Below, one piece after another: positions 44,930 through 55,910 of a stretch of 64,000 bases of DNA. Source of the stretch: Macrosoma leucophasiata (lineage: Eukaryota; Arthropoda; Insecta; Lepidoptera; Hedylidae); the NCBI GenBank assembly GCA_036365455.1, contig JAWQUS010000017.1, positions 10,912,001 through 10,976,000 of the forward strand, read 5' to 3'. A model generated the notes under the pieces. The model worked only from the letters and a program-made list of their open reading frames with translations. It made no database searches and was not told the DNA's origin. Both the position numbers and the translations under genes were made by a program. Within the stretch, counting starts at the first letter, position 1. The number at the start of each line of letters is the position of its first letter.

Positions 44930-45416
44930 ACTGTTTGTCTAAATACTGGTGTCATTATTTTCATTATATGCCTTAAAATGAGCCTACGAAATCTCGGTCA
45001 ATCATTTTCATGTCGTTGAAATTGAAGCATTAATTTGTTGTAATTCCGTTTATCGTTATTGCCACCTGTAAAAAGAGGAATGACTACGCAGTTTTCAAAC
45101 AATCCGTTATAAACAAGATAATCAAATGATACTTGTTGATAAAAACATCTTGAATTATTTGCCGTAAGTAACGTATGTAGGTACATAATCATAATGTTAA
45201 TACCTGACCCGCCGAACTTCGAATCGCCTTACAACCAAATAATTTGTCAAAGATTTGACAGGTACGAACTATTTTCATTGTATAAATTATAGATTTTATT
45301 ACTATTTTAGTATTACCAATTTTTTTATTTATTTCTACGTATATTCCAAAACTTAAATCAGCCAAATCGATCCAGTCATTCTCGGGTTTTAGTAACACAA
45401 GCAAACATCATTCCAT
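44930..45416. other. Intergenic DNA downstream of AST-C
   Basis: Nothing recognised. Confidence 0.5.
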
Positions 45417-45943
45417 CTTTTATATCTCTTTTACTAATACTCCTCCGAAACGGCTAGACCGATTCTTATGAAATTTTGTGTGCCTATTGGGTAGGTCTGA
45501 GAATCGGCCAACATCTATTTTGCATACCCCTAAGTTTTTTTTTTTTTTTTTTTATGCAATGGGCGTGGCAAACAAGCATGCAGTTCACATTGATGTTAAG
45601 TGATGACTGCAGCCTATAGACACCCACATGAAGACCAAGGTCAAAATGCAGATGCGTTACCACTCCTGAGGCCTAAGGTGTTATGCCTCTGTGCCGGAAA
45701 TTACAGGGCCGTACATTACCACCTGACCGGAACACGATAGTGCTGAACACTACCACTTAGCGGCAAGTATATTAGGTAATGCGATGGTGCCTACGCCCGC
45801 GAGCTCCGTCACTGAAGCTCTACCACCAGTAAAAGTAAAGTAATAAGAATGATTCTCACAATTTTTTTTTTATTTCGATTTTGTGGACATACCTATTATT
45901 TTTTATTCCTCTAAGGCGATACGAAGTTCATCGGGACAGCTAG
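45417..45943 (+). mobile_element. Helitron-like element split by a family A SINE
   Basis: The left part has CTCCTCCGAAACGGCTAGAC and GGGTAGGTCTGAGAATCGG. After the SINE, 'tttcgattttgtggacatac' and GGCGATACGAAGTTCATCGG continue to ACAGCTAG followed by T (CTAG 45940-45943). The reverse relative at 4693-4900 shows the same order without a SINE, so this is a nested insertion. The 5' boundary is approximate. Confidence 0.7.
45536..45836 (-). repeat. SINE-like family A copy, full length, reverse, nested in a Helitron
   Basis: A T-run then 'atgcaatgggcgtggcaaac' through to GAAGCTCTACCACCAGTAAA, near consensus. Confidence 0.92.
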
Positions 45944-45987
45944 TAATATAAAGATTTATTGTGTTTTCATCTGAGAATATACAATAA

Positions 45988-46540
45988 TCTATACTTATAA
46001 TAAAACTGTAGAAGTTCAAATTCAGTATTGAAAATATTGAAAAAATAAATACCAGGGAATGTTACTAGATCGATACCGAACACAAATATGTGATTAGAAA
46101 ATTTTTTGTCTGTCTGTCTGTCTGTTTGTTCAAGCATCACACAAAATTTACCGGTCCGATTACGATGAAACTTGGTATAATTATACTTTAACCTTTGGCG
46201 CACAACACTGGGTACGTTTTATCCCGAAAAAATGTATGTTTGTCTGTGTGTTTGTGCACGCCAATTTCAAAAATGGCTTATCCGATTTTTAGTTTTTACT
46301 TATATATTGTGGTAAGTTTCACTTAACATTTACTGTTTGTTTCATGTCAATCGGTTCAGAAATAAAAAAGTCGACAAAATTGAATACTAAAAATAAGAAA
46401 ACGAAAATATTAAGGGGTACAAGGGGGCATACAATAAACGTGTTTTTTTTCGTATATTTTTTGCTCGATATCAATAACGGTATCAAGAATACCTACACTT
46501 AAAATTTTCACAGAATTTTTAGGTCTTATGTTGTATAATA
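45988..46540 (+). mobile_element. Helitron copy 3, rearranged
   Basis: The 5' terminus TCTATACTTATAATAAAACT follows an A, as in the other copies. The sequence then follows copy 1 to about 46375 (TCGGTTCAGAAATAAAAAAG), is lost, and reappears as 'ttcacagaatttttaggtct' at 46507-46526. The minisatellite and the CTAG end are absent. Confidence 0.7.
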
Positions 46541-46559
46541 CCTTCCAACAAACGAAATT

Positions 46560-46623
46560 TTTATGGCATTTTTTGTACGGAACCCTTCGTGCACGAGTTC
46601 GACTCGCACTTGGCCGGTTTTTC
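46560..46623 (-). repeat. Family F end fragment, reverse
   Basis: GTACGGAACCCTTCGTGCAC and GACTCGCACTTGGCCGGTTT are the 5' end of family F in reverse. Confidence 0.65.
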
Positions 46624-46639
46624 TCTGTTAGTAACATTA

Positions 46640-46820
46640 AGCATACCGCATAGCAGCGTCCCGGCATAAAACAATCTCCGCTATGATCACCATTCAGCAT
46701 GCCAAGCGTGGCAATTATGGCGTATTCTTTCCTTATGACGCACAACACTTTTAGGAGCATCTTCGGGAAAGGCTTTGTCCAGCGGAGACGGATGGACGTC
46801 TTTCGGATGTGATTCTGATG
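46640..46820 (+). repeat. Family E repeat, copy leading into GGN array
   Basis: CATGCCAAGCGTGGCAATTA, CTTATGACGCACAACAC, GGCTTTGTCCAGCGGAG and GACGTCTTTCGG end in GATTCTGATGATGGCGATGG, which passes directly into the triplet array. Confidence 0.65.
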
Positions 46821-47190
46821 ATGGCGATGGTGGTGGTGGTGGTGACGTTAGTAGTGTTGGTGGCATTGGTGGTGTTTGTAGTGGTGGTGGTGGTGGTGGC
46901 GTTGGTGTCGTTGGTGGCATAGGTGTTGTTGGTGACTCTGGTGGTGGTGTTGGTGGCGTTAATGGTGCTGGCGGTGGTTTTACTGGCGGTGGAGGCATTG
47001 GTGGCGTTGGTGATGTTGGTGGTGTTGTTGGTCGTTTTGGGGGCGTTGGTGGCATTGGTTGTGGTGGTAGTGGTGGTTTTGGTGGCGTTTGTATCAGTGG
47101 TGGCATTGGTGGCGAAGGTGTTTGGTGATAGCGTTGATGGCGTTGATGGCGATTGTAGTGGTGGCGGTGGTGGTGGTGGCATTAGTGGGT
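46806..47190 (+). repeat. GGT/GGC-rich triplet array, about 385 bp
   Basis: Imperfect (GGN) and (GTT/GAT) triplets with GGTGGTGGTGGTGGTGGCG cores. All reading frames are open by repetition (Gly-, Pro- or Thr/Asn-rich on one strand or the other). These are not genes: there is no start context, no partner exon and no domain. The G-rich + strand could form quadruplex structures. Confidence 0.85.
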
Positions 47191-47317
47191 AAAAATGCAC
47201 AACGTTAATATTCAATTTTTATCTTCTGCCGGCTCTTCCGGAGTGCTTATATTATGCATAGATCTATCTTTTATGTTTAAAAATTGACTGAAAATTTACA
47301 AAAGGTTATAATAATCT

Positions 47318-47499
47318 TAATATATATAAATCTCGTGTCACAATGTTTGTCCTCAATGGACTCCTAAACCACTTAACCGATTATAATAAAATTCGCACAC
47401 CATGTGCAGTTCGATCCAACTTGAGAGATAGGATTGCTTACATTACGCTGTGACTAATAGGAGCAGAGCAGCGCGGGCGAAGCCGGGGCGGGCCGCTAG
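47318..47499 (+). mobile_element. Short Helitron-like element
   Basis: It has 'aatctcgtgtcacaatgttt', CTCCTAAACCACTTAACCG and the end GCGCGGGCGAAGCCGGGGCG+GGCCGCTAG followed by T. About 180 bp, non-coding. Confidence 0.65.
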
Positions 47500-47761
47500 T
47501 TTTCTATAAAAAAATATTATGCATAGAAATTTAAAATGGCATTTTTGAAAATACGGTTCAGCATAGGATGGTTGCGCGTTTAAACACATAATTTTTCGCA
47601 ATCCTAGCAGCCTGTGTGCTTTTATCCCCGATGGTCATACGTCTAATATCGTGTACAGAGAAGCATTACTGCAAAATAGGTTTTTTTAGCTACCCAAAAG
47701 TGTTTATGATCCAAAATTAACCAAAATGTATATCCAAAAGCGCTGCCTAATAAATTAATTT

Positions 47762-47820
47762 GCGTGGAATAATGTCCCAAAGCCATTATTCCACGCAAAC
47801 AAAGTTGCGGGCACAGCTAG
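47762..47820 (+). repeat. Helitron-like 3' terminus with hairpin
   Basis: GCGTGGAATAATG and CATTATTCCACGC form a 13-bp hairpin shortly before GTTGCGGGCACAGCTAG followed by T, the same CTAG ending as copies 1 and 2. Confidence 0.6.
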
Positions 47821-48183
47821 TATCTCATATTATCATTAAAAGTTTGAGAATCATTCGAGGCGATTGAGGTAATGTTCACTGTAGCAATATGTGTTATTGT
47901 TTTCTTAGGTTTTCATTTCCACATAATCTTTCATCTATTACATTTTAATATACTTGAAATAATATTTTATCTTCATTAAATGACCTCTCTTTCTGATATT
48001 GTTGATTTAATTACCATATTATTTCTACATTAAAACCCTAATTAATACGAATAAGGTTAAATTATACATTGGTTTCTGGTTCCTCGTTAGCATTATCATT
48101 TGATATATGAAATTTGAAAACTTGTACTAAATGGAAGTGGGGATACCTTTAATATACCATACATCCAGTAAACTATAAATTTT

Positions 48184-48335
48184 AGGGTTTCGTACCTGAA
48201 AAGAAATAAACGGATTCCTTATAAGATTACTCGTCTTTCTGTCTATATGTCCGTCCGATTTTCTTTGAAATCCGTAAGTGCCAAAATCCGAATAGTCAGA
48301 ATGAGCTGATTGAGTTTCATTTATAGACAGATCTC
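48184..48335 (-). repeat. Family F fragment, reverse
   Basis: AGGGTTTCGTACCTGAAAAG, CCTTATAAGATTACTCGTC and GTCCGTCCGATT match the family F right part in reverse. Confidence 0.5.
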
Positions 48336-48604
48336 GGTGCCAGAACACGGCTTTAATATCCCGTTCAGAATGGACTAAGTAATGTATAATTTATCCCCAA
48401 AAATATTCCTCATTAAATTTATCGATTTTATTTTTACTAGTACTTGGGTCACTGATTTGTATAGATGTAACAAATTTATAATAAGCAGTATTATAGACAC
48501 ATTAAATGTGTTAAGATTTTTAGCCAAAAATATCGAGGTACATGGTGCTTGTAGTTGAACTATAGATCTGCTTTTCAATCAAATATTTGCAGATCCCCAC
48601 TGCC

Positions 48605-48822
48605 TTTTATATGTAATGAACGTGGCAAACAAGCATACAGTTCACATTGATGTTAAGTGATGACCGGAGCCTATAGACACCCACTCAAAGACTAGAGGTC
48701 AAAATGCAGATGCGTTGCCACCCTTGAGATCTTTGTTGTTATATCTCTGTGACAGTAACTACGAGACCATAAATTACCACCTTACCAGAACATGATAGTG
48801 CTGAATACTGCCTACGAACTTG
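48605..48822 (-). repeat. SINE-like family A, 5'-truncated, reverse
   Basis: 'tatatgtaatgaacgtggca' to 'aacatgatagtgctgaatac'. The head beyond that is replaced by the adjoining repeat. Confidence 0.85.
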
Positions 48823-48834
48823 GCGTGAAGACGC

Positions 48835-49045
48835 ACAAATAAGTCTTTTTTTAAATACGCTTACACTCATAGCTCCACAGTAGGTATAAACCTGTGTCGT
48901 GGTGACATACAACACATGCACAAATACCCAGACCCGAAACAAATATCTGTAGGCCATACAAATATTTGTCCCGATGCGGGGATCGAACCCGCGTCTCTTC
49001 GAATCGAACGGTCGTTTCACACCGCTGGACTAACCGGGTCGTCAA
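48835..49045 (-). mobile_element. SINE family C with tRNA-like head
   Basis: On the minus strand it begins GACGACCCGGTTAGTCCAGC (A-box-like TAGTCCAGCGG), then GAGACGCGGGTTCGATCCCC (B-box-like). A body follows with GTATTTGTGCATGTGTTGTA and GCTATGAGTGTAAGCGTATT, then a run of A. Abutting the truncated family A copy suggests insertion into it. Not a functional tRNA: the 3' half is fused to a SINE body. Confidence 0.75.
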
Positions 49046-50370
49046 AAGTCATTAATTATACATCGATTACAGGAGAATATATCTTCCTATAGTTCTAGAG
49101 CTGAAACCCGGGATTTGTTGTTCAGGTTGGAGTTTACCTAACACATATTGGATTGGGTTAATACTTTATTGTAGGTAACTCTTAAACTATCGAATCGATT
49201 TTGATGACTCTTACCTTTGTTCAAATCGACAGCTTAACAAAAATACGAGTATGTCAGCGATGTCAGCGATGTGTACTTTAAACTAGACATTCGACAAATG
49301 TATTACGAGTACAATCTGAAACAAGACATATTATTAACACGATACGAACAAAGCAAGTGCATTTTTTTTACTTAATAAAAATAGCAATGATCTACAGTGA
49401 TATGCCCGATATAGCTCCTACTTTCAAAGGAATACTGATGTCGATATCGCATGAAGTGATATTTTCCTTACAAATTCATGCATCACTGCTCCCATAGCAC
49501 AACCTGCAAAATTCAAATGACACGAGTATCTATCGAAGACTCGCGTTGGATGCGGAATTACCTTTAATTCCCGAGGGTGTTAAAGATAATTGAAAAACTC
49601 CCTACCAGCCACAAAACGTAAAATCGAACCCCTATTTCATATACTCGAGCTCGCTCCGAATTTAGTATGTAAATGTTTAAAAAATAAGTGTTCGTATCAA
49701 ACTCCATTTCCCGTCCATATGAGGGAATTGGTTATATTGAAGACGTTGCAGCTTAAATTGTATGTGAGATAAATATCTGTATTTATAAAGAAAATAACCC
49801 AGCTGATGAAATTTCTGATGCTACGAATATATTTTTTATTATTGCATGCAACGTGACATTGTTTCGTAAGAAAATGATAATAAACAATATACTATTCTAC
49901 AAGTGTGTAAAAACAGAGATATGTGACACCTCACGCTCTCTCTGCCTACCCCGTTAGGGACGTGCTGCAATTACAAATGTTGTCTTTCTTTCTATCTTTC
50001 AATTATAAATACATTCTAGAAAAATATTTCACTGAGGGCACTCGAGGACAACACTCTTTTTCTGCCGTTGAACACTACCATGTTCCAGAGAGGTGGTACT
50101 TTACAATTCTATAACTTATAACACAAAAGTGATGAGGGCCTTAAAATAGTAATGCTTCTACATTTTGAGCTTTATTACCTGGAGAACACGAAAGTATGTA
50201 ATTTAAAAACAGTTGTACTTATAAATTGACTCTTGAAAAGAATTAAATTTATATAAAAAAGGTCTTCATGGAGTTTCAAAAATATAAAGTGAATATGAAA
50301 ACGGACACAATAAACGGTGCCGTAAAATTAAAGATATATAGCATTTTGCAAGTTGCAAGATGTAACCTTT
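49046..50370. other. Intergenic DNA, mostly unrecognised
   Basis: Only a short family D piece (CTCTCTGCCTACCCCGTTAG, about 49934-49960) was recognised. Confidence 0.5.
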
Positions 50371-50373
50371 ACT

Positions 50374-50627
50374 GTTGGTAGAGCTCCAGTGTAGGAGCTC
50401 GAGGACGTAGGCACCACCACATTACCTAGTCTATCTGCCGCTAAATGGTAGTGTTCAGCATTATCGTATTCCGGTCAGATGGTTATGTATGGCCCCGTAA
50501 TAACTATTACAGAGACATGATAACTAAGGCCTCAGGGGTGGCAACGCATCTACATTTGACCTCTGGTCCTGAATCTGGTAATGTAAACTGCAAGCTTATT
50601 TTCCACCTTCATTCAATAAAAAAAACT
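50374..50627 (+). repeat. SINE-like family A copy
   Basis: TACTGTTGGTAGAGCTCCAG to 'cattcaataaaaaaaactg'. A short internal loss follows CTCTGGTC. Confidence 0.88.
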
Positions 50628-50746
50628 GAGATTTAATTGAGATTGGCAGGAAAATTAGTATCAATTATATCTTCTCTTACTACTTCTACCTTCTAGCCAA
50701 ATGATAAACTAGAAACCATGCCATTATTTTGCATATAAATCTCCCT

Positions 50747-50946
50747 TTTTATATCATGTAGAGGCTACCGAGTACAGAGTTCACGTTGATGGTGAGCTCT
50801 ACAAATATCTATAAATACGAGTACATAAAACCACAAATGTATACATTTAATGTAGATCCATTGCCACTCACTCCTGAGACTCACTCCTGTCTGTTGTGTG
50901 TGCTGGAAATTACAGCGACGAAAATTACCACTTGTCTGGTAAAAAA
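50747..50946 (-). repeat. SINE-like family A, degraded, reverse
   Basis: 'gagttcacgttgatggtgag', 'ccattgccactcactcctga' and 'gtgctggaaattacagcgac' keep the family order but have lost both ends. Confidence 0.65.
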
Positions 50947-50999
50947 TAGAGCTGAACATCGCTATCGTTTTGAAATATCTGAAATTCAGATTCCACAAA

Positions 51000-51840
51000 T
51001 AGATAAATTTTGGTAAATAACACAAAAAGAAGGAAAAATGTACCACGTACATTGTTTATTTCTTAACTATGTTTGTCTTCGTAATAACTGCTATTTACAA
51101 AACAACATATAAGATATCATTTCCTATTTGTTCGGCACACGAAACACATTTTTTATTTCTTAACCACGGAAGAACATTTTTCTCCCATGTTATTTGCATT
51201 ACATTACCATTATAATTGAATTTAAAGTCCTTCAAATCCTCTTTGAAACGAATACTTTGTTCGGTAACACATATGCGTAGTCAGTCAATCGGTTTTCAAA
51301 GATCTTGAGAGTTTAAAACTCAAAAGATCTTTTGAAAGCTCCTTCTTAATTAATTATACGAAAGTTATTAAGCATATTTTACAACATCTCCTGCAAATAA
51401 TAATTACTTTTGATAATGTGGCTGTTTTTTATCACAAAAGTAAATAAATCGCTCTGAGTGTTAATATAATAAACTTTGTGAAATTTCAGGTAGAACGAAT
51501 CGATGCGCTATGACACCTATGACTCACTTCGTGCTACGCGGATGCTACGACGTAGCGACGACGTATTCTGTTACACAAACAAATGTGTCTTTCTTGAACG
51601 TTTGTGAAATTTCTCTTCACGGTTTGTCAAATTACAATTCACCGCTTATCAAATTTCTATTCACGTACAAGGTGTAAACTAACATTCATGTCAAATTTAA
51701 ATAAGTTGCATGTTGACATAATGCTTTAACACAGGTTTTTGACACAGGTGATAATTAATTATCAGAGCAAAGTATCTAAATGCTAGTAATAACTGTCCTT
51801 CTATTCAATTATTTTGTCTCAAAAGTTATCGTAGTACCAT
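51000..51840. other. Intergenic DNA, nothing recognised
   Basis: It contains an imperfect palindrome around GAGAGTTTAAAACTCAAAAG (about 51295-51345). No gene was identified. Confidence 0.5.
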
Positions 51841-51843
51841 TTA

Positions 51844-52013
51844 GGGTTCATACAGACAAGAAGAACTGAATTGACGGCAGCCATCGCAACCTGTCAATGA
51901 CAGCCGACAGATTGTGTTTCAACTGTAAACTTCGCAACCCTTTGACGGCTGCCGCCGAAAGGTTATGACAGCTGCCGCCGACTAAGTTCCGCTCATGCCG
52001 TGTGTAAGAACCC
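51844..52013. mobile_element. MITE of 170 bp with GGGTTC..GAACCC ends
   Basis: The ends GGGTTCATACAGAC and the reverse complement of GTGTGTAAGAACCC match at 11 of 14 positions or so, and both sides are bordered by TA, a possible TA target duplication. The GC-rich interior has repeated CGGCAGCC/GGCTGCCGCC blocks in both orientations and can fold. No ORF. Confidence 0.6.
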
Positions 52014-52525
52014 TAACTGCAGATTGAATAAATAACAAACCATAAAAAGGCAAAATATACGAGTTTCTTCCAACATGAATGGGATAATCGTATATACCTA
52101 AGTCAATGAATTAATCAGTTCAATTTCAAGAAAGAAAAGCTTGAATAAGTTACTTCGACGTAATCACCTATTATGCCTTTCCCCCTTAATTATATCAGAC
52201 ACGTTGTTCCCTCTAAATATTCTTGTCGTTTTTGGGACCTTTTATCAAATAATTTACCTAGTGTTACCGTTATTATACTACGTAATTCAATATGGAATTA
52301 GGTAGCTTGAAATGACAGCTCCCTGTTTCATTGCCAACGTGAAATTTGTGTTCAAGCCCCTTTTTAAATAAAAGCATGTACATGGATCTGGCGTACATGA
52401 ACTGCCTTAATAACGTAGTACCCATTACGTAGCCCGTAACGTATTTATTAGGTAAAAGAATACTATAGCCTATAAACACTCATTGAAATCTATGGTTTTT
52501 ATTATGTAACCAAAACCATAGATTT

Positions 52526-52760
52526 TTTTATGTAAGGAAGGTGGCAAACAAGCATGCAGCTCACATTGATGGTAAGTGATGACTGCAGCCTATAGACATA
52601 TAAAAACCAGAGGTCGAAAATTAGATGCGTTGCCACCACTGAGTCCTAAGGTGTCATGTCTTAGTGCCGAACACTTTTAACATTTAGCGGCAGATAGGTA
52701 AGGTAATGCGGTGGTGCCTACGCTCTCGAGCTCCTACACTTGGAAGTCTACCACCATTAC
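52526..52760 (-). repeat. SINE-like family A copy, reverse
   Basis: TTTTTTTATGTAAGGAAGG to 'cttggaagtctaccaccatt', with an internal deletion in the middle third. Confidence 0.85.
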
Positions 52761-52781
52761 AGATTTCAATGTAAATGCCAC

Positions 52782-52900
52782 AGGTGCCACTTTTGAGGTC
52801 TAAGTTGTTATATCTGTGTGTCAGAAATTACAGGGCATTACGTTACCACCTGACCTGAACACGATAACGCTGAAGACTACCATTAAGCATCAAGTATGGC
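52782..52900 (-). repeat. SINE-like family A fragment, reverse
   Basis: 'gccacttttgaggtctaagt', 'tcagaaattacagggcatta' and 'cacctgacctgaacacgata'. It sits directly beside the previous copy. Confidence 0.75.
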
Positions 52901-53261
52901 ATACCAGAGCTATTCTGGGTTCGATCCTCGGATCTGGATGCATATTGGGTTTTTTCCATTTGGAGAAGAAGTAGCATCACAGAGTATGGAAATGCGTCCA
53001 ATAAATGTCTATCGGCTCAATAACTTTTACGTGGTATCGTCGAAATGTACCTGGTAAAATACTGGATATATTATTATGCATACAGGAATAAATGTACGTA
53101 CTATAGCGCTATCTATTCCTTTTGGAGAATACGAGTAAATTCATATTATAATGAAATTATGCTGAATACCCATCAAATATTGCACATCAAACAAGAAATA
53201 TTTCAATAAATATATTCTCAATGTAATGCCACTGTATGATACATTTTTATTTAACGTAAAA

Positions 53262-53357
53262 CGTAACGTAACCGGCGAGTCGTGGGCGTTTGCTTGTATG
53301 CTTGAATGCATGCATTTACCTCTGCCTACCCTTTCGGGGATTACAGGCGTGAAGTTA
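53262..53357 (+). repeat. SINE family B tail
   Basis: CGTAACCGGCGAGTCGTGGG, 'gcttgaatgcatgcatttac' and GGGGATTACAGGCGTGAAG. 5'-truncated. Confidence 0.75.
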
Positions 53358-53880
53358 AATTTTTAATTACTTTAGTAAATTCTTAAAAACTGACAAAGAA
53401 ATCCTGTATTGCTCCGGTATTTTATTGAAAAATAGTATGCTGTGTTACCGAGAAACACAAAATACTCAATATCTATCTTTAACTATATTAGTAAATTAAC
53501 ATGATACGCCTACAAAAAGATTCATACACGTGCCATTATTTTTCGCAATTCTAAATAAATTGAAATGGGCCCATTTTATCTATTGATAAAATTCGACATA
53601 ACAACCATTCTCGACGGGTGGTGGCGTCAACAATCTTCTGTCTTATTTCGTTACCGACCTGGCTCATTAATAAAATTGTGCCTTTTACATTCATTTTAAC
53701 TAATATTATACCTACGTTACTCCTTCTTAGACATGTATGTTCAGCTAAATGTACATTTACTGCTGTAAGCAATAGGTTAAGATCCCACTGCAGAATCATT
53801 TCGTTCATCCAGATATGCTGAAAACCTATTTTTTACGCATATTTATAATCTACAGATATATATCCACTAGGTTGTTTGAT

Positions 53881-54131
53881 TGACACATTGATGGTATGTG
53901 ATGACTGCAGCCTATAGACACCCACACAATCACCAGAGGTCAAAATGCAGATGCGTTGCCACTCCTGAGGCCTAGGGTGTTATGCCTCTGTGTCAGCAAT
54001 TACAGGGCCGCACATTACCACCTGACCGGAACACGATAGTGCTGAACACTACCATTTAGCGGCAGGCAGATTAGGTAATGTGGTGGAGCCTACGCCCATG
54101 AGCTCCGTCACTGGAGCTCTACCACCAGTAA
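53881..54131 (-). repeat. SINE-like family A copy, reverse, lacking the A-rich end
   Basis: 'acacattgatggtatgtgat' to GGAGCTCTACCACCAGTAAA; the remainder matches consensus well. Confidence 0.9.
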
Positions 54132-54685
54132 AGATCTGATAAAATTAATAGGGAATAATACTTAAAAGAGGTATTGAAATTTTAAATATACCTAGCTTAT
54201 ACAGTAAGAAGTCCATTCATACTGTGTAAGTATATAGTATTGATTTTTTAAATGCAGAAGGCAAAGGTTCCGGTAGGTCCTTTATTTGATTGAAAACCAA
54301 ATTTACTTTCCTATTGAAACATAAGCAACTTTTCTGAAATTCGCTTTGCACCCCGGGATTATTAGGAATAAGTAGCCATAATTAGGTATTTCATATTTTC
54401 GAATTACAAAGATTTCAAAACCTCCACAACATTCTTTGAGTTATATAACAGCGTAATTAACATTCAAAGTCAAATGAAAACTACTGAGTCATTAATAAGA
54501 AAATTATTTCACGTCACCAGATAATTATAAAATCAATATCAATGACTTTCCCTTCTAAACTTCAAAAGTATTTGCTTCCAAGAACAATTAAAGAGCCCTT
54601 TTGGATCGGTAGGTACTTCTTACGTAGATTAATTAGGGATTCACATAACGTTAAAATTACTAAAAAATAGTTCTCATCTCGTATA
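54132..54685. other. AT-rich intergenic DNA, nothing recognised
   Basis: No gene or repeat family was recognised. Confidence 0.5.
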
Positions 54686-54687
54686 TA

Positions 54688-55580
54688 TAGGTTGGGGAAA
54701 AAGTTTCTTCGCATTTTTTAAGATAATTCAAAACATTAAACATTATTTAAATTTAACTAAAGTATGTATGCATTTTGTTCGATAACCTTTTGCCATCTTG
54801 TAGGTAGGGACATGATCCCATTGCTATAAAAATTTTGGGACTTCTCATCAAAATACCGCGACAAGTGGATTTGGCAGTCCTCTCGTGATGTTAACCTAAC
54901 ATTGCATAAAGAATTCTGAAGAGACCGAAACAGGTAGAAATCTGAAGGTGCAAGGTCAGGACTATAAGGCGGATGCATTAACAACTCCCAGCCACAGAAA
55001 GAATCACAAATGAGTACACGGTTCATTAGGTTTCTTTCAGTGAGTTCGTGAGGTACCCAAAAATCGAGCTTTTTTTTGTACCCAGCTTATTTCAAATGCG
55101 CCAAAACTGTTTTGTGATCAATTCTCAGTTCTTCAGCTACGTCGTAACTACTGATATGTCGATCTTGCTCCACTTTTTCAAAAATGGCATCCATTTTATC
55201 CGTAATAGGGCGACCAGAGCGAGGTGCATCTTTGACATCAAAATTTCCGGATTGAAAACGCTTAAACCAAATTTGTGCTACTCTCACAGACACTGCACTA
55301 GGTCCATAAACATCGCAATTTTTTTTCGCGGCTTGCTTTGCATTTTCAACTTTTTTGTAGTATAATTTTAAAATGTATCGAATTTCTTTATTAGATTCAC
55401 TCATCTTGACAGTACGAAAAACAAATGAAAATCACACATTTGCCTAATTTGAATTTATGTTATTTAAAATTTTAACTTTCAATGATACCAAAACCAGCCA
55501 GATACAAATACTACAGCCAAAGAGATTTTATTACAAGTTCATACATACTATAATGCGAAAAGACTTTTTCCCCAACCTAT
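54688..55580 (-). mobile_element. mariner element, internally deleted
   Basis: Terminal inverted repeats: TATAGGTTGGGGAAAAAGTT (left) and the complement of GACTTTTTCCCCAACCTAT (right), both continuing to TTCGCAT. TA dinucleotides border both sides, the mariner target. The element is about 0.9 kb against about 1.3 kb for complete mariners, because the middle of the transposase is gone. Confidence 0.92.
54757..55404 (-). pseudogene. mariner transposase with catalytic core deleted
   Basis: A single frame runs from MSESNKEIRYILKLYYKKVE through the helix-turn-helix region (FKRFQSGNFDVKDAPRSGRP) to HISSYDVAEELRIDHKTVL. One TAA (at 55087-55089) follows, then AGYKKKLDFWVPHELTERNL and MNRVLICDSF. It jumps directly to CGWELLMHPPYSPDLAPSDF and ends ...WQKVIEQNAYIL. 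The segment between, holding the first two acidic residues of the D,D34D triad, is absent. The jump keeps the frame. It can bind termini at most, not cut. WVPHELT and YSPDLAPSD are family hallmarks. Confidence 0.92.
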
Positions 55581-55586
55581 TACATA

Positions 55587-55910
55587 TAAAATCAATTGCT
55601 ATTCGATAGTCTCGCTAAAACTCGGAAACGACTGAACCGATTTAGCTAATTTTGATTATTTTTGGAAGTCCAGTGAAGGTTTAAAAGGAGAGAGGATGTA
55701 AAGAGAACCCAATCAAAGCTCCCATCCAAATTTCTGACGATTTGAATGCGAGGCAAGGTCGTGGCGAAAGCCCTAAGGGTTCAGCACTTTATAGAAATCT
55801 TAGATTTGATGGAGATACTGAACAGGGTGCAAGATAACTCTCTTGTTTACCATATTCTGACGCTGGAGTAAATTCAAAAATCCCCTCTTGGGTTCCCCTA
55901 CTATTATATG
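55587..55910 (+). repeat. Interspersed repeat family G, copy 2
   Basis: AAAATCAATTGCTATTCGAT, 'tagtctcgctaaaactcgg' and 'tttttggaagtccagtgaag' parallel 6665-6925. A later part ('caaaaatcccctcttgggtt') also occurs near 27266. It starts almost at the mariner end. Confidence 0.6.

Noticed and set aside
46687..47215. Overlapping ORFs of 89-154 codons on both strands (Pro-, Gly-, Thr/Asn-rich)
   Set aside because: All come from the GGN triplet array. Openness in five frames is due to repetition, and no start context, splice partner or domain exists.
48955..49045. tRNA gene on the minus strand
   Set aside because: A- and B-box-like sequences are present, but the 3' acceptor half runs into a repeated SINE body, with a relative at 40190-40292.
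53551..53821. Overlapping ORFs on opposite strands (85 codons minus, 67 codons plus)
   Set aside because: Neither translation shows a recognisable family pattern, and there are no flanking splice-joined exons. A transmembrane-like look on the plus strand is expected from T-rich DNA.
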